Assembly: GCA_947561395.2 (NCBI GenBank)
Contig: OX387192.1
Span: 9,956,221-10,020,220, forward strand
Length of the DNA: 64,000 nt
Origin: Buxus sempervirens
Lineage: Eukaryota > Streptophyta > Magnoliopsida > Buxales > Buxaceae
Direction: 5' to 3'
Made by a program: the position numbers and the translations under genes. Positions 1-13,541 of the stretch are shown here, in pieces. Position 1 is the stretch's first letter. Each line of letters opens with the position of its first letter. A model generated the notes under the pieces. It searched no databases. It was not told where the DNA came from and was given only the letters and a program-made list of their open reading frames with translations.

Positions 1-2831
1 TGTTTGTATCCGATATAATATGCCGGATACAAAAGAAGTGCAGTTTATTAGACATAATATGCCGGATACAAAGGAAGTGTAGTGTATCCGACATTAAATG
101 CCGGATACAAAAAAGTTTCTATAAAAAGGCAACAGCAGCCCCAGTTCGGGGGTTGGCTTGGCTTAGGTTGTTTCCACCCCTTCTTCCCCATTATACCTAG
201 TCCGAAACCTCCAACCTTTGCCCCTCCTTGCTCCCCAAACCCAACAACCTCCTTGCTTGATCATCTTACCCCTCCCTATTCCCTTCTCTCCCTCACTCAA
301 GAACTTGAAGAAGGAGAAGAGGCTACTGTTGGTGGGAGGAGGTGCTGCTCCAGCAGCTATTCTTGCTCCAAGGAGGATCCAACACACTCCACAAAGGGTT
401 GTAATACCTCTCGGGTATTGTTTCCTACCATGCTCCCTTTCATATATATAAAAATGGAAGTATTATAAAGATGCTCAAGGAGCTGATTTTTTCTCTTTGC
501 TTAGTAAAAGCCTGCTGTAGTACCTAGCTTGCATGTTTTTTTTCTTCATTTTTGTACCATGGAAGCCTCCCAAGGTAAGGGAGACCCTACACATGATCCG
601 ATGGGTGAAGGAGAGGTCTTTCCATAGGCTCTCTTTTGAGTTTCTAGCTGCTGGTCGTGCATGTTTGATTTGGAGGGAGCATGTTCCCTTCTAGTAGCTT
701 ATCTCATTGTACCCCTCATGTAACCCCCCTTCTCTTCCTTTCTTTAAGTGTCTTTTAAGTTGATTGATTTAGTTAAAATGAGATGAGCATGCTGAGTTGA
801 TTGCTTCTACTTCACTTGCACTTGGCTTAGTTGCCATTTTGGACATGCATGAGATCTCCTGGCACTCATCTTCACTTGTGAGCCACATGTCGTTGTCCTA
901 TAACCATGCAATCCCCCTTTGTTTGTTGTTCTTGTGTGTTTACCATGATCTCCAAGTCTACTTTAGGTAGGCATGGCAGGTGCACTCTCACATACACTTT
1001 GGTAGGTAGTTTGTGCTTTAAATTTTGTAATGAGTTCAATTTATATGGATGTTTGGGTCATTGGTTCTCGTAGTGAGGAAGGAACCACAGCAAGGACTCC
1101 ATTTGGTCCTTGTTCCACCATTGAGTTGAGCCACCAACAGTTCCCATTAGTCCCCTTCAATAGTTTCTGTAACTAGCTAGTCAACCTCCACCAAGCCCCC
1201 TTTTGGTGTTGCCTTCGGCCCCATTGGCATAAGCAAATACACCTGGTTTGTTGCTGTCCCCTAAACCTGCTGCATGATCTCCTTATCTCTTGTTTGTGTA
1301 TGCATGCCATGTTATTTTTGTTTGAGTGTTCTGAATGCATATATGCTAGCATGTGAGTCCCCATAGTCAAGAACCCCCTATCCCCTAGCTCGGTTGCTGG
1401 TGTGTCCATTCATGTGCCACTGTTCTATGTATAAGCATGTCTCCCAACCCCTTTAGCACTTGCTAGCATGTCTCAAACCCCCATGCAGTAGCTTGCTGTC
1501 TAGCTAGCTCACTTACCATCAAAGCCCCCATCTTTTCCCTTTAGTTCTCAAAACCCCTTCAAGAGAAACCAAGTGGCTCTCATCTGAACCACTGTTGGCC
1601 CACACAATTGCTGGAACACCCCGAAAGAAAGCCAAATGAGGCCTCTCCCCCATACCAGAACCAATATGGGCCTGCCCAAGGGCCCACATGACTTGTAGGC
1701 AGCCCCTAGGAACCCCTGGAAACCACCCCAACGGTCCAACCCCGAAAAAAGGCCATTTTAAGGTGATCCGGCAACTCAGGCCGGATCACCTATGGCCTGT
1801 GTGTATCCGGCAACTAAGGCCAGATACACGACAAAAATGCAGCTTTTATGTTTTTGTTGATCCTTGTCGAATTTTGTGATAATTTTAACCAAATCAAGTG
1901 AACCAATAGGGTTTCCGAGTGGGACATGGACCGCCGGTCCAACTTGGAATACCCGTTGACCTTCTAACGGGGTCCACCAAGCCCAATGAATCCAAAAGCA
2001 TGCAAATAAGTAAGTTAAGTGAACTAATTGAACCGGATGGGCCAAACCCAATGCGGCCCACCCGAACCTTGGTGTGTGGAATGATGTGAATTGCATGATT
2101 TGGCCGAGACCCAAGGCTAGGGCCTATTGGACCCGCCAAAGCCCACTAACCAAACCAAGTGTGGGTTTAAACCCTAACTTCATGGAATTCAGGCTTTCAA
2201 GGCCGGAACTGGACTACGAGCCCCAAGCCCAATGTCCAAAACATCTTGGCAAATTTAAATAAAGATAAATTGAAAACACTCTGGCATCCATCATGGGGGC
2301 CCACCCAGGGGCCCACAAACCAAGGCAGACCCATTGCATGAAAATCATTAAGTCTCCAACTTGAATAAACTAAGTAAAATCAATTCATTACACCTAAGCC
2401 CAAAGGGCCTCCTAGGTTTAGGCAGAGGCACATGAGCTTAACCAAGCCCACCAAGGACATCCTGGGCCTTCCAACGGGGCCCACCCAATCTGACTCAGAT
2501 CATCTAAATAAGCAAGATAAAATCAATTAAAGGGACCCACACCATTCAGGTGGTCCCGCCAGACTTAACCAAATTGCCTATCGGATTAGGAATCGGGTGA
2601 GACCAAAGTAAGCTGACTCAAACCAAGGAACCCACGGGATCCGTCATCCGACGAGGTGGACTGGGGTGTCTACGGACTTCCCCAGACCACAACCGAGACC
2701 CTACTTAGAATCTCAAGCCGCAGACCAAAGCCCAAAATAGACAAAACTAAGGCACCCAGGTGTCCGCCTGCACCCCATCAGGCGGGTGGCGACTCCGAAC
2801 TTTCCCGTGCCGGGTTTCCGACACTCGCACA
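1..2831 (+). mobile_element. Tat-type Ty3/gypsy LTR, 5' end outside window
   Basis: The layout matches the complete LTRs of the TR-GAG element further right. Three copies of a short imperfect palindrome (TATCCGnn...nnCCGGATA) at about 6-115 come just before a TATA box (CTATAAAAAGG near 119). A long leader follows, then a stretch rich in GGGCCCA/AACGGGGCCCA words (about 1900-2600), and last the 2640-2831 segment, which parallels the TR-GAG LTR end (CCGTCAtCCGACG, GGACTTCCC, GCCGCAGA, then TGGCGACTCC). I place the end at CGCACA, by analogy with GCGCACA in TR-GAG. No primer site follows, so this is a 3' LTR or a solo LTR. A further palindrome pair lies at 1760-1830. No protein domain was recognised. 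Confidence 0.6.
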
Positions 2832-3697
2832 CTACGAATCCACCTGTTCTCTTTTCCCCTAGCTCTCTCTTCACGTTTTACGGCTAGAGAGGAGTCTTGA
2901 GGTACTTTGAGATAGGTTTGGGGATACAAACACAATCAATGGCCTTATTCTAAAAAAAAAGAAGGAAAAGAACAGACTATAGGGTTCTATTCTAAGGATC
3001 CACCTGTTCCCCTTTCCCCTAGCTCTCTCTTCACGTTTTACGGCTAGAGAGGAGTCTTGAGGTACTTGGAGGCAGGTTTGGGTATACAAATATAAAAAGG
3101 CCTTATTCTATAGAAATGGAGAAGATTAGACTATTTCTGGAATTAAAAAAAGAAAATAAAAGAGAAAAGAGACTTACTTGTATTGAGGAAGCAGAGGAGC
3201 AGGGGTTCCCTTCTTCACTTGGAGATCTTCAAGCTTCAGATTATTGGCCTGGTGCTTGAGGAAAGGCCCTTTATTTATAGGCAAACCCAGGGGCATGGTT
3301 GGTCCAAAGAGATATGCCAAAATCTTCCAGATTGAGTTAAAAAGGATTTAATGTCAATCCATTAAACCATAAAGGATAAACAAAAGGATTCGAATGGATA
3401 AGCAAGAGAATTCGAATCTCCCAGAGATATACTTGAGTGCAGATAAGGCTCAAAAATCGAAAAAGGATAAATTTGCACAAAAAACCCGTGCCCGTATATA
3501 TACTACGGTCGTGCCCTGCCTGTATTATTAATATGGGCACGCCATGCCCGTATATCAACTGCGGGCATGACCAGATCGTAAACAAAATACGAGCATGACC
3601 AGTTTGGCCAAATTTTACACTTTATTGACCTGTTTCAAATCCCAATTAATATTTTCAATTATTTTCTCATTTTGTAGTGCAATTTGGGGTGTCTACA
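2832..3697 (-). mobile_element. Reverse-strand LTR fragment, related Tat family
   Basis: On the reverse strand the piece starts TGTAGACACCCC at 3697, the same first ten bases as the TR-GAG LTR. It then shows a palindrome-rich U3 (about 3480-3600, CCCGTATATnnnCGGGC types), a TATA box (CCTATAAATAAAGG, near 3270-3285) and a leader. A block of about 95 bp around the words CCCTAGCTCTCTCTTCACG and TACGGCTAGAGAGGAGTC is present twice, at about 2836-2938 and 2998-3090. The rest of this LTR is cut off at 2831, where the forward LTR appears to have inserted. The same family recurs at 43224-45597. Confidence 0.55.
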
Positions 3698-5279
3698 AGT
3701 ATGTGTGATAATGGTGGAAGTCATGAGAATATGGAAAATAGGCACATTTTCTCAAAATCAAGAGGCATCAAAAGCAAAGTTAGAGGTGTTCGTGCAGGTG
3801 GAAGTGTTCAAAGATACAAAAATGCACTTGAGAAAGCTATGAAGAAAAGATGTAAGAAAAATAAAAGAATCAGTGATTGGATTGGAACAAGACAATAATG
3901 ATTCTTTACTGCCAGTTGTCACTAATACTCCCTTCCCTCAAACTTTATCTGCTCCACCAATACCATATTGTAGTGATGCAGTTATGATGCCAATAAGCCT
4001 ATTGACTCCAATAACCTCATCTCTCTAGTTACAAGCAGAGTTAATTTTATTAATTTTAAAATATAATTGGTATGATTCTTTACTAGTATTTATTTAACTT
4101 TAATGAAGAATATACAAGACTCAATATGCTCCAGCCAAGGGTTGCAAACTCACATCAATAATTGCAATCCTGCCTTAAGTCGACATGCCATGAAGAATTT
4201 TAGTGAAGGATTGGATGGTATAGAATAAGACACTGTAATTAGGCTTAGTCAGAGTAATTATGGGTTTACCAAAACGTTACAGGTACCAAACTTAAAATAT
4301 GTGATTGTTGTTTTAAAATTTATATTTTGTATTTGCACTAAATATAGTTTCTAATGTGAAAAAAATGTTAAAATCAATTTGTAATATATTTTCTATTATG
4401 CAGCCTTTTTTATATAGTTATAGAGGTCCAAATGCAAAATAATGAGACTTTTCATCTTCCAAGTTATGTTCGCTAGCGAAGGTAATATTGTGGTGGTGTT
4501 TGCCGAAGATACTATTAATTTGAATGTGGTATGTAATAGGGTATATAATTAATAATGTTTCATACTTTTACCATAAATATTATATAATTTGAATAGGCAT
4601 GTGTTCCTTATTTTCATGCAGGACAAAAAAATTCAGTCCCATTACCTCTTTTGTTGGTTTGTATTGACGATGGGCGATGCGGAAATTCAACCATTAGGTG
4701 TTGGATAATGCCAAGTAACAGTAGCAAAAAGGAGATGGAGAACTTTGGACACATGCAATTGGATTATAGAGCTTCTGGTTAATTTTTGTTTAATTTACGG
4801 GGAAAACAGTTAGACTAGATGAAGGATATTGATCCCATGAAATAGAGAAGGTTTCAATTGTAATACTTTTGACAGATTTTGTGGGAAGAAATCCATAATA
4901 AGTTTAAATTCATTGATTGTTCTATGTACCTATTGTTGTCTTGAAGTAATTATCTCCACTATTATTTTCTTTTTCTTGACCAAAGGTTCGGTTGCCTTGA
5001 TAACATTGATAGTATTTATATGTATATTGATAGAGATTATTCATGAGGTTATAACCAATGATTTTTTAATACTTTTGTAGATTAGATGATGAGATGCAAA
5101 TGGAGAATTGGGTATACTTTTCAAATAGAAGAAAATAACTTCAAAACCAGGCTCCTGTATCACAAGAGTGATTAGCAATTTTGTAAATTTTATCTGTTAT
5201 GTGCAAACTTTTGATAATCAATTCAATCTATTTTTTGAATCATATGTACCATCAAATTTTTCATAACACTACCAAAATA
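3698..5279. other. Unassigned AT-rich sequence, possibly part of an old transposon
   Basis: This stretch lies between the reverse LTR start and the tandem array. The only notable open frame (3677-3898, +) encodes a lysine/arginine-rich segment ending before a stop and matches nothing I recognise. Scattered exon-like phrases are broken by stops. It may be the remainder of the decayed element that carries the Ulp1-type gene at 8.6-11.2 kb, but no terminal repeats were found to prove it. Confidence 0.3.
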
Positions 5280-5540
5280 ATAACGATATATTAATTGTTA
5301 TATACCAATTTTTTTATCAAGAATATACCAATTTTTCATTGGCTATATATATTAGTGTATTCATCATCGCATACTAGCTTGCTTTAACGTTTTTATTACA
5401 CTATCTTTTTAGTAGAATATACCTATTGTTCAACTATATACTTGTTTTTATTACACTATCTTTTTAGAAGAATATACACGTTTTTATTACACTATCTTTT
5501 TAGAAGAATATATCTATTTTTCCTCGTCCCATACTAGCTT
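5280..5540. repeat. Tandem array of short TATACCAATTTTTCATC-type units, left part
   Basis: The words TATACCAATTTTTCATC, CATACTAGCTT and TTTTTATTACACTATC recur several times in imperfect order. The array is interrupted by the solo LTR at 5541-7946 and resumes at 7947. The joined target reads ...CATACTAGCTTGACGCAATG, which matches other copies in the array, so the two halves were once one array of about 0.75 kb. Confidence 0.7.
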
Positions 5541-7946
5541 TGTAATGCCCCAAACTCAGGTCAATGCAATCCGACACCTGACCCGAATCCGGTTCGCTAC
5601 TGTAACAACCTGAATCCAGCTCAACCGAATTCGAGATGCTACTGGGCCCATATCAAACAATCACCCAAAATAAATCAGACTAAAGAATTAAAACAATCTA
5701 TTTACTATTAATAATCAAAGTGCAAAATCATCAATGTGCGGAAGTGTAGACTAACATCCTCATGAAAACAATAACTAAACCATCCAATCGAAGTAATCAA
5801 GTCTGGTAATAATAAGGGTCACTAAAGCTCTCAATCTCTCTAGTACATCAAAACCAAATAGATAATAAAATCAGACTGTCAAAGTCTCAAAAGTCATCTC
5901 TCCTCGACCTCAGATCAAGTCAAGATAATAATAATCCTCCGGCGAAATATCAGCAAGCTCACTCTGATAATCCCCACTAAGATCCCCCTCTCGCGTATCA
6001 GCTGAAAAATGAAATAAGAAGTAGGGTGAAATATGAATATCTCAGTAGGCAACACATGCATGATATAAACAGTTAATATAAATACAAAGTAGATGTTCAT
6101 GCACGATTAAGCAGTCTCGAGTAAACAGGTTCGTATAAATATTCATAATGATCAAGAAATACAAAACAGCATATAAAACAGTTTAAGTATCAGTGAACAG
6201 TATCATGTATATCAAAGATCATGATTTAGAAATCAACAACAGAATCCAATATAAAACCGGGATGTACTAAACAGTGACATCCAACCATAGCATCCAATAC
6301 ATGCGTCCAGCATGTGAACAATATCAAAAGTAAGTGTTTGTGATCTCAGTATCATTGTAGGACTTACAAAGAAAGATAAACCTTTAAGAAGACTCTCAAC
6401 CATATGCTATTACCACTGTGCGGCTTAAGGGCGATACTACTAATGATACTCAAACCAGTGAACATCACCTTAGATAGGAGCCGTAGTCATCGACTTATTG
6501 CACACGACTTAATAAAGTTGGCATGAACCACTAGCATACAGTACCAAAATTAATACATGGAGATGGTTGCTTATCCACATGTACAGGGAATCACCAGCGG
6601 AGCACCGGGGTGTCCCTTCGGACATAGGATCCTCTAGAGCAACCCAACTTGCAAAGGAAGCGCGATTGCACAAGGGAGTAACTCAACCCAAATGAAATAT
6701 CCCTTAGCTACCTAGCCAAAACTATGGATCCATAACCAGCTATGCCCACTAGACACCAACAATCCCTAAGGACTAAGATTTCTGTAAGTAATAGTGCCTA
6801 GCGGCATATAAAGGTTAAATCTGTAATTTCTCTCAATATCGGGATAACTGGGTTTGAAATTCTGATCTGGAAATCGTTTATATAGTAATCTGGTTGTCAA
6901 TATAAATTTACATGTGTCATAGTTAATTATCTCAAATTTATAAGTCTATTTATTACAAAACTTGGATTTTCTCATTATTTTCAAAACACGGTAACTAATA
7001 CCCTAAATACTTCCCTATTTTTTTTTTAATGTAAAACAGGTAATTGGTAATTTATTTTGGTTTTAAAACATCTTAATTATTGATTAAAATTGGTTAAAAA
7101 TAGTTTAGAATTTAATTTGGAGTTAAATTTGCAAAATTCGGATTTTTCTGCACTGAGCGCTCAGGATTGCCTAGGAGCGCTCAGGCGGTCTAGGGTCAGC
7201 GGTCATTCAAAACAAAGCGCCAACCTTCCGTCAGTAAGCGACAGTCGGCGCTCAAGGATTTTATACTAGCGCCTAGGAGCGCTGAGGATCGCCGAGCACA
7301 GAGAGGTTAGCGGTCTCCCAAAATCGGCCATACAGTGTGTAAAAACTTGATTTTTCATGTTTTATTCAATACTAACATATTTATAAGATCACTATCATGC
7401 TAAATACATATAAATACAACACGAATCGATTAATCTCAAGAACACAAAATGAACGTAAAATCGGTGCTACCTACCTTTGTTCGTGCGTTTCCTCTCATTC
7501 TCTTCTGAATAGCAACACTCACACTTCTATACGATTGCAAAACATGTCTCAGAGTGAGAAGAAACCTGGTCTTCCCCTCTTCTTCTTCTTCTCTTCTCCC
7601 AGTCGCTGGTCGCTCTCGGTCATTCTCTCTTGCGGCTGAAGGATACGGATACGATTAGAATACTCTTTGTATTCTATTAGGTTATTTCAACTTATTTACA
7701 TACGTTTTTATCCCACGCAACTCACGCACAGCAACTCCATGCACATCGCCCAATCATATCACATCAAATTTAAAATATTAATCATACCTCGATATCTCAT
7801 GATCAGACGGTCGAATCTGCGCCCAACTCTGGATCTCCACTAATTACGACATCACCTACATTAATAAATTATTTCCATCAATTAAAACCCTCAATAATAT
7901 TAATCATTAATTTATTTTTATATTTAGGAAAATTCGGGGTCATACA
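5541..7946 (-). mobile_element. Solo LTR (about 2.4 kb), gypsy-like
   Basis: Read on the reverse strand it starts TGTATGACCCCGAATTTTCC and ends ...GGGGCATTACA. The + strand flanks are CTAGCTT on the left and GCTTGACG on the right, giving a 4-5 bp duplication (GCTT or AGCTT). It lies within the tandem array, whose units continue on both sides, which confirms the borders. Inside, near 7145-7310, is a GC-rich patch of GAGCGCTCAGG/AGCGCCTAGGAGCGCT words, a feature shared with the LTRs at 29936-32346 and 59.6-61.3 kb. No internal coding domain is present, so it is a recombined solo LTR. Confidence 0.75.
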
Positions 7947-8440
7947 GCTTGACGCAATGTTTTTATTACATGATCTTTGCATCCGCATATACCAATTATT
8001 CATCAGATATATACCAATTTTTCATCAAATATAACAGCCTATTCATCATCGCATACTAGCTTTATGTAACATTTTTATTACTCTATATTCCATTGTTATA
8101 TACCACTTTTTCATCGGCGGTATACCTGTTTTTCATCCAATATACCAGCTTATTCATGGTCCCATATAACATCTTTTTATCCGTATATACCAATTATTCA
8201 TCGGATATATACCAATTTTTCATCAAATATACCAGCCTATTCATCGTCGCATACTAGCTTTATGTAACATTTTTTGTTGCACTATATTTCACTGTCATAT
8301 ACCATTTTTTCATTGACGTATACTTGTTTTTCATCCAATATTCTAGCTTATTCATTGTCCCATACTAGCTTGGCGCAACGCTTTTTTTTACACAATCTTT
8401 ATATCCGCATATACCAATTATTCATCATTGCATTCTTTCA
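7947..8440. repeat. Tandem array of TATACCAATTATTCATCGG-type units, right part
   Basis: Continuation of the array at 5280-5540. Larger repeats of about 170-190 bp can be followed by the recurring series: CATACTAGCTT, then ACATTTTTATTAC, then CACTATATTCCATTGT, then TATACCACTTTTTCATCG. The array lies just past the 3' end of the decayed Ulp1-type gene on the reverse strand. Confidence 0.65.
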
Positions 8441-8649
8441 ATGCCATCCATATTTTCATTTAAAAAACAAGCTTATCAAAATATACATTTCTTCCATACA
8501 AAATATATAGATGTGCCATACATTGGTTCAGAACTTGGTTTAATACGTCAACATGGAACATCACAGCTCCTACACACCATGGCGAATAAAACTTACAATA
8601 AAAGTATGCAATCCTATAAACAAATCTCTAATCACGAACATCCATAGAT

Positions 8650-11200
8650 TTATTCTATCCAAACTTGCCCTAGAATGCTAGCTTCATTATTCAGGTCCAT
8701 CAACAAATTAGCAATTATTTTATCTCGAAAGTATGACATGTTAGCCTGTCAAATAACAGAGATATAAAAGTATTAAAATAATGGCGAAAAAAACATAATA
8801 GCACATATCCATATTAGATGTAAGACAAGTACTTTCCTGTGAAAACATCTTTGTTATTTTCTTTCCATCCCAATACTCCATGTATTTCATCAAGAATACT
8901 CCACATTCAACTCTACAAAATTTGACATTGCTTGGTATGCTTAAATGTGATGTTTGTAATTATGACATAAGCTGAAAATTGGGGGCGGGGGGACAAAACA
9001 TTACCCTTTAATTTGGTGCGGGACATCTGCACGATTGACCTCCCATTTAGTGATTGACATGGGTGCTTCAAGTATAGAAAATATAAATTCAATCCCCCTA
9101 ACTGCAAGACAAATTTTTTTAGCTATGGTAATGCTAATGCTATTATTTTAACAATACATACCACTATTTGAGCATCGTTACTTCTGAGGGGTCATAAAGA
9201 TGTCCTTAAATTTAAAATATCAACACATCTTGTGCGAACATTGACGACAAATGCATACCAATGTGCGTTGGAGCAAACGGGAACAAATAACTGCACAAAA
9301 AGGAAAACCTAATAAATATGTCATATTAGATTTTATAATGTAGAAATAGTGTGACTTTTGATAATTATATCAAAATATCAACTTCACCAAATCACAGTCC
9401 TTCAGGTTGTAACCCAATTGCACAGGATTATAATATCCTTTCCTCTTACTTAAGTTCATAAAATTTCCTTTTGCATTAAACAATTATGCCTGTACAACAA
9501 ATTTTTAATGGTCAATACCATAAAAAAAAAAGTTTGCCATGATACATCCAATAAATGCATACACAGAGTGCATATTGCAAAAGCTGTGGGAAAAAAGTGC
9601 TTAACTACTTCTCTGCTTTCTTTTTGAAGCTGACAACGTTGGAAAATATACACATCAATCACTTGCAAAATGAATTTTTATTTCACAAAAATTGCATCTA
9701 CGATTTGGGTCTTATGTTCCATAAAATTTAGAAAAAAAATAATATAAAGGTTATATAAATATTTACGACATCAATAACCATTCTTCCATTGCACAAATAC
9801 TGTATCTGAGATTTGGTTACTTGAACATTAGGAAAGACAACCACATATTGCCTACAAAAAAAAATTATAAATAAGTTATTTCACTAATAATTGATAACAA
9901 ATAAAAGTACCATATTGATTAGCACATACGTTTGGAATTCTTTCTTGCTTGCAAACTTCACATATGTCGTTTCATCCACTGTTAATGATGGGAAACTATA
10001 TGTTACCTTATACTAATTCCTCAAATTAACTCTAGGTGTCATGCACGCTTTTCACATGGATCTATGATATGAGGTTCTTCACAAGTGCTTAAACAATGAG
10101 CATCACATGGATCTTTACTTGAGGCTTGTCCTTTTCTTGACACATGAGCATCATCATTGGCAATTAAACTACCCTCCACTTTATAAGTACCTATAGGACA
10201 TTGAATTCCACTTTTTGTTACTGGAGAGGAATGACCTTCCCTATTCATTGTAGTATCATCTTGAGGAATTGAATTGCTCGCTTCAACATTGACATGGGAT
10301 GAGTGCTCAAAATCCTTTGCATAGTGTGTAGAACATTTTTCTAAACTGTTTTTCTTTTTCCAAGTGTGTTCTTAGTAGTTGGATTTCTATTACAATTTTA
10401 TGCATTATAGAACCTATATCTATCATATTTTATTTAAATTTATCCAAATAAGAACTGAAGTCCTGCTCTTGTTCAATATGAGTAGCTCTACTGGGACCAA
10501 CAAACTTGGTATCAACTATCTACAAAATGAATAAACAATTAATGTTAACAAAATCAAAAAATAATAAAAAAGCAACTAATTAGTTTAAAATAGTTCTTTT
10601 TACACCTCTCACATCCCATATCCTATCTTTTTTTGCTTTCTTTCACGTTCTACCACATCCTTGTCACTTCAAGCAAGCAATCGTGGAAGGCATAAATTTG
10701 GCACACACATGCCAACTTTTACATGCTCGTAATAAAACAACTAAAGCAAAAATAATCCACTTGTAAGTAAAAATATTAACTATCAATAATAGCAAACAAT
10801 TGGATAATATAGTATAAGATTACCTCAAGGAAAAATAGGCAGCCTCCAAGGTACTCTTTTTTCTCTTGCTTAAAATCACGAACCTTTTTAATAAACCGAT
10901 TCAATATTAACTTACTCCATTTACTATTCTTTATTTCTTCAACTTCAGTAATAGAGTGCAAAAAACCCGTGCTGACGCAATGATTAGAAAAAGGGCATAA
11001 AAGGACACCTAAAGAATATAGTACAAAAGCCCTCTTGAAATTATCCCCTAACCCAAGATCCTTGAATTTTTCTTCAATTTTTTTACTGGCACACTGTTTG
11101 TTTGACAATTCAACATATCTAATATAAATGATACTCTATCATCTGGTCCATTTATTACCACGTCATGTTCGGTGCAAGGCAAACCTAAAATGAGATTCAT
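8650..11200 (-). pseudogene. Decayed transposon Ulp1-type (C48) gene with upstream domain
   Basis: Reverse-strand exons can be read in order. At 10824-11190 there is a segment with GLPCTEHDVVINGP, AFVLYSLGVLLCP and GGCLFFLE, ending in a GT donor. At about 10590-10735 is LFYYEHVKVG, with stops. Near 9250-9275 is LFVPVCSNAHWYAFVVNV, the catalytic-His block. At about 9015-9080 is KWEVNRADVPHQ, the Gln block. At about 8838-8905 is ECGVFLMKYMEYWDG, the catalytic-Cys block, and at 8690-8750 FRDKIIANLLMDLNN. The first two blocks match the HMG-box gene of the 24-kb MULE and the later ones match its Ulp1 gene, so here both halves lie in one transcription unit. Several stops and a lost Asp block show it is dead. 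The 5' end is cut near 11200-11213 by an LTR fragment. Confidence 0.75.
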
Positions 11201-11212
11201 AGACTCTGGAGT

Positions 11213-12195
11213 TGTGAGACATGGAGAAATTCAATCTCGTGATTTTCCGGTCATCACATGGGATTCGAAAAAGGGAAGAGTCGCCACCATTCTTTTTAGG
11301 TGTGAATGGACACCAAAATCATCAAAATAAGCACAAAAGGCAAATCTAGATAAAAATTAATTCTACTTTAAAATAATAAAAAAAACCCAGAGATGGGTAA
11401 GGGGATTAGATTATGAATAGGGGAAGGTGTTAGGCACCCCCATTCACCCACACAAGGTGGTTGCCAAGTAGTGTTCATGTTCAAAATAAAGAAAGCTCGC
11501 TAATTAAAATAATCAGAACGGCTTGAAAAGAATCAAACACATGTATGATCCCTCCACATGAGAATTCCAATGAATTCTAGATCCTCTTTTATGGAAGTAT
11601 CACTTCTAAGACATCACCATTAATTGCAAATCAAAATAAAACTTGAATACAAGCAAGTTGAGGCAAATCCGGAGCACTCGGTAAAAGATGGAGCCATTTG
11701 ACCATAAATCATTCAAATCAAATTCAAATTGAATTAAACCAAATCCATTTGAAAGATTATGATAAATAAAAGACTCAGGAAAACTAAGAGTTATGCTTGT
11801 TTGAAATTCACTGTTATAAGTTGATAAAAGTGGCAAGTGGGCAACTTTGAAAACCTATTTGTGAAGATTGGCTCCATATAAATCTTTGAAAATTTGCAAG
11901 AATGAAGTATGAGGTGCCATATTTCAAATGAAATAAGCCTCACACAAAACTCCATTTAGATATGACTTGTGTGACCTCATGAACATGCCCAGAGGATCAC
12001 AGATCAGCACAGAATTGTGCTATAGGGCAGTTCTGAGTAAATCAGACACACAAGACACAAATGAAAGTAAAAAATTTTGAAACCAATTGGATTTGAAAGC
12101 ATACTCATAAAGGAAAACCCAGAAATCAAAATCACTTAAATTGGACTTAAATCGAGCAAATGGTGCTCAGTCAAAGTGACAGGTTCAGCAAGCGC
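11213..12195 (-). mobile_element. LTR fragment, same family as 43224-45597
   Basis: The + strand begins TGTGAGACATGG and runs parallel to 43224 onward: CATCACATGG, then GAGTCgCCACCATTC, GTGTGAATGGACACC, GGTAAGGGgTTAG and GAATAGgnGAAGGTGTTAGGCAC, and on to GTGACAgGTTCAGCAA. Similarity stops near 12195. On the reverse strand this is the 3' part of the LTR, ending CTCACA. The rest (U3, TATA) is missing. Confidence 0.55.
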
Positions 12196-12269
12196 CAAAC
12201 AAAAGCTTTTGCAGCTTTTCAATTTTTCATTTAAAAAAAATCCAAAGGTTATAAAATGAGAGAAGACTT

Positions 12270-12850
12270 CAAGGCCCAACGATGGCGTTAATAGAAGGAG
12301 GAGCGTTAGGCTCTTTAAAGCTGTTTAGTGTGGGCCCCATTTTTGCGGATGCATGTTAGGCTCTTACAAGCGTAACACGCTCGGCACATACGTAATGTAA
12401 CAGAAGAAGCGGGTTTGGTTTTTACTGGCGATTTTCAGAAACTACCGATAACTATTGAATAGAACTATTTTACCGACAGTTAAACCGATGGTAAAGGTTT
12501 TTATTTCTTCATAAAAATTAATAGATACTAACTTATTGGACAATTACCGGCGATTTCTACAATCGCCGATAAAAATTGGAGATGGAAAATTTCCTCTTGT
12601 TTTTATTTTATTTTATTTGGTTTAAATTTTTAGCGGCAGTAAATTACCGCCAGTAAAAGTGGAAGTGAGAATTTCCCGTTTTCCATTGCACGAATTATTT
12701 TGATTTATTTTTAGTGGCAATATGTTACCACTAGTAAAAGTAAAAGCGGGAATTTTCCCTCTTTCTCATTGTGCAAAGTATTTTGATTTACTTTTACGGG
12801 GTAGCCTATCGCTGGTAAAAGTTTTCCCTATATAATTCACCCAAGCCTCG
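12270..12850. mobile_element. CACTA-like subterminal repeat region
   Basis: Short inverted and direct words of the type ACCGGCGATT...AATCGCCGaTAAAA, ACCGaCAGTTAAACCGatGGTAAA and AGCGGCAGTAAATTACCGCCAGTAAAAG repeat through the region. Such subterminal motifs are typical of En/Spm (CACTA) elements. No CACTA terminus or transposase was found, so this is a remnant and the assignment is tentative. Confidence 0.4.
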
Positions 12851-13541
12851 TTATCATTTGTTCTTCTTCTTCCTTATTTCCTCTCCTTCTTCATCACTGT
12901 TAAGATATGATTATTTAAGCTCCTTCTCTTTAATTTCTTTAATCTCATGTTTATATCCATTTTTCTCTTACTAACTAGTTGAAAGCACGTGCATTGCATG
13001 TGGACAACTAAATCAATACTATGGCCTAATTATAAAAAATGAATATACTTTTATCATTTTGTATATTTATTTAATCAAGTCCTTCATAAAGATATTATAT
13101 AAGTATATACCCAAAAAAAAAAAAAAAGAGAAAAACTTAAAAAATTTACATATATTAATTTGGGTTTGAAGTGCAAAGCTATATTTATATCGCTATCACC
13201 TCATAAATCGCAACATGAAGTAATTATTTTAGTCTAAAGGTTGCACTTCCATGCATTAGTTATATACATCTAAAATTCTTTATAGTGCATCCCGAGAAGA
13301 TTTTTTTTTCCCTACCTGCAAGGAACTGATTTTAATTCCATTGTCTTGGTCTATCTATTTATTTCTTTTATTATCTTATTAAGTCTGAGATGAAAATTTT
13401 GCATCAAGGGATATGTAAATCTGGAATTCATGCATAATTTCACAATACTATGAGCCTCTTCAACCTTAAGCCATCAAAGTATCCCAAGGAATTAAAAAGA
13501 ACAAAAAATAAATAAATAAACAAAAAATAACTAACATCGCG
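12851..13541. other. AT-rich spacer with a Helitron-like 3' end on the reverse strand
   Basis: At 12975-13003 the reverse strand reads CCACATGCAATGCACGTG, then CTTTCAA, then CTAG followed by T. A short hairpin a few bases before CTAG|T is the hallmark of a Helitron 3' end. No matching TC-type 5' end was found to the right. The rest is AT-rich, with no supported gene. Confidence 0.35.

Noticed and set aside
2656-2862. Short forward open frame at the LTR end
   Set aside because: It overlaps the conserved LTR terminus, which is non-coding in the related TR-GAG LTRs.
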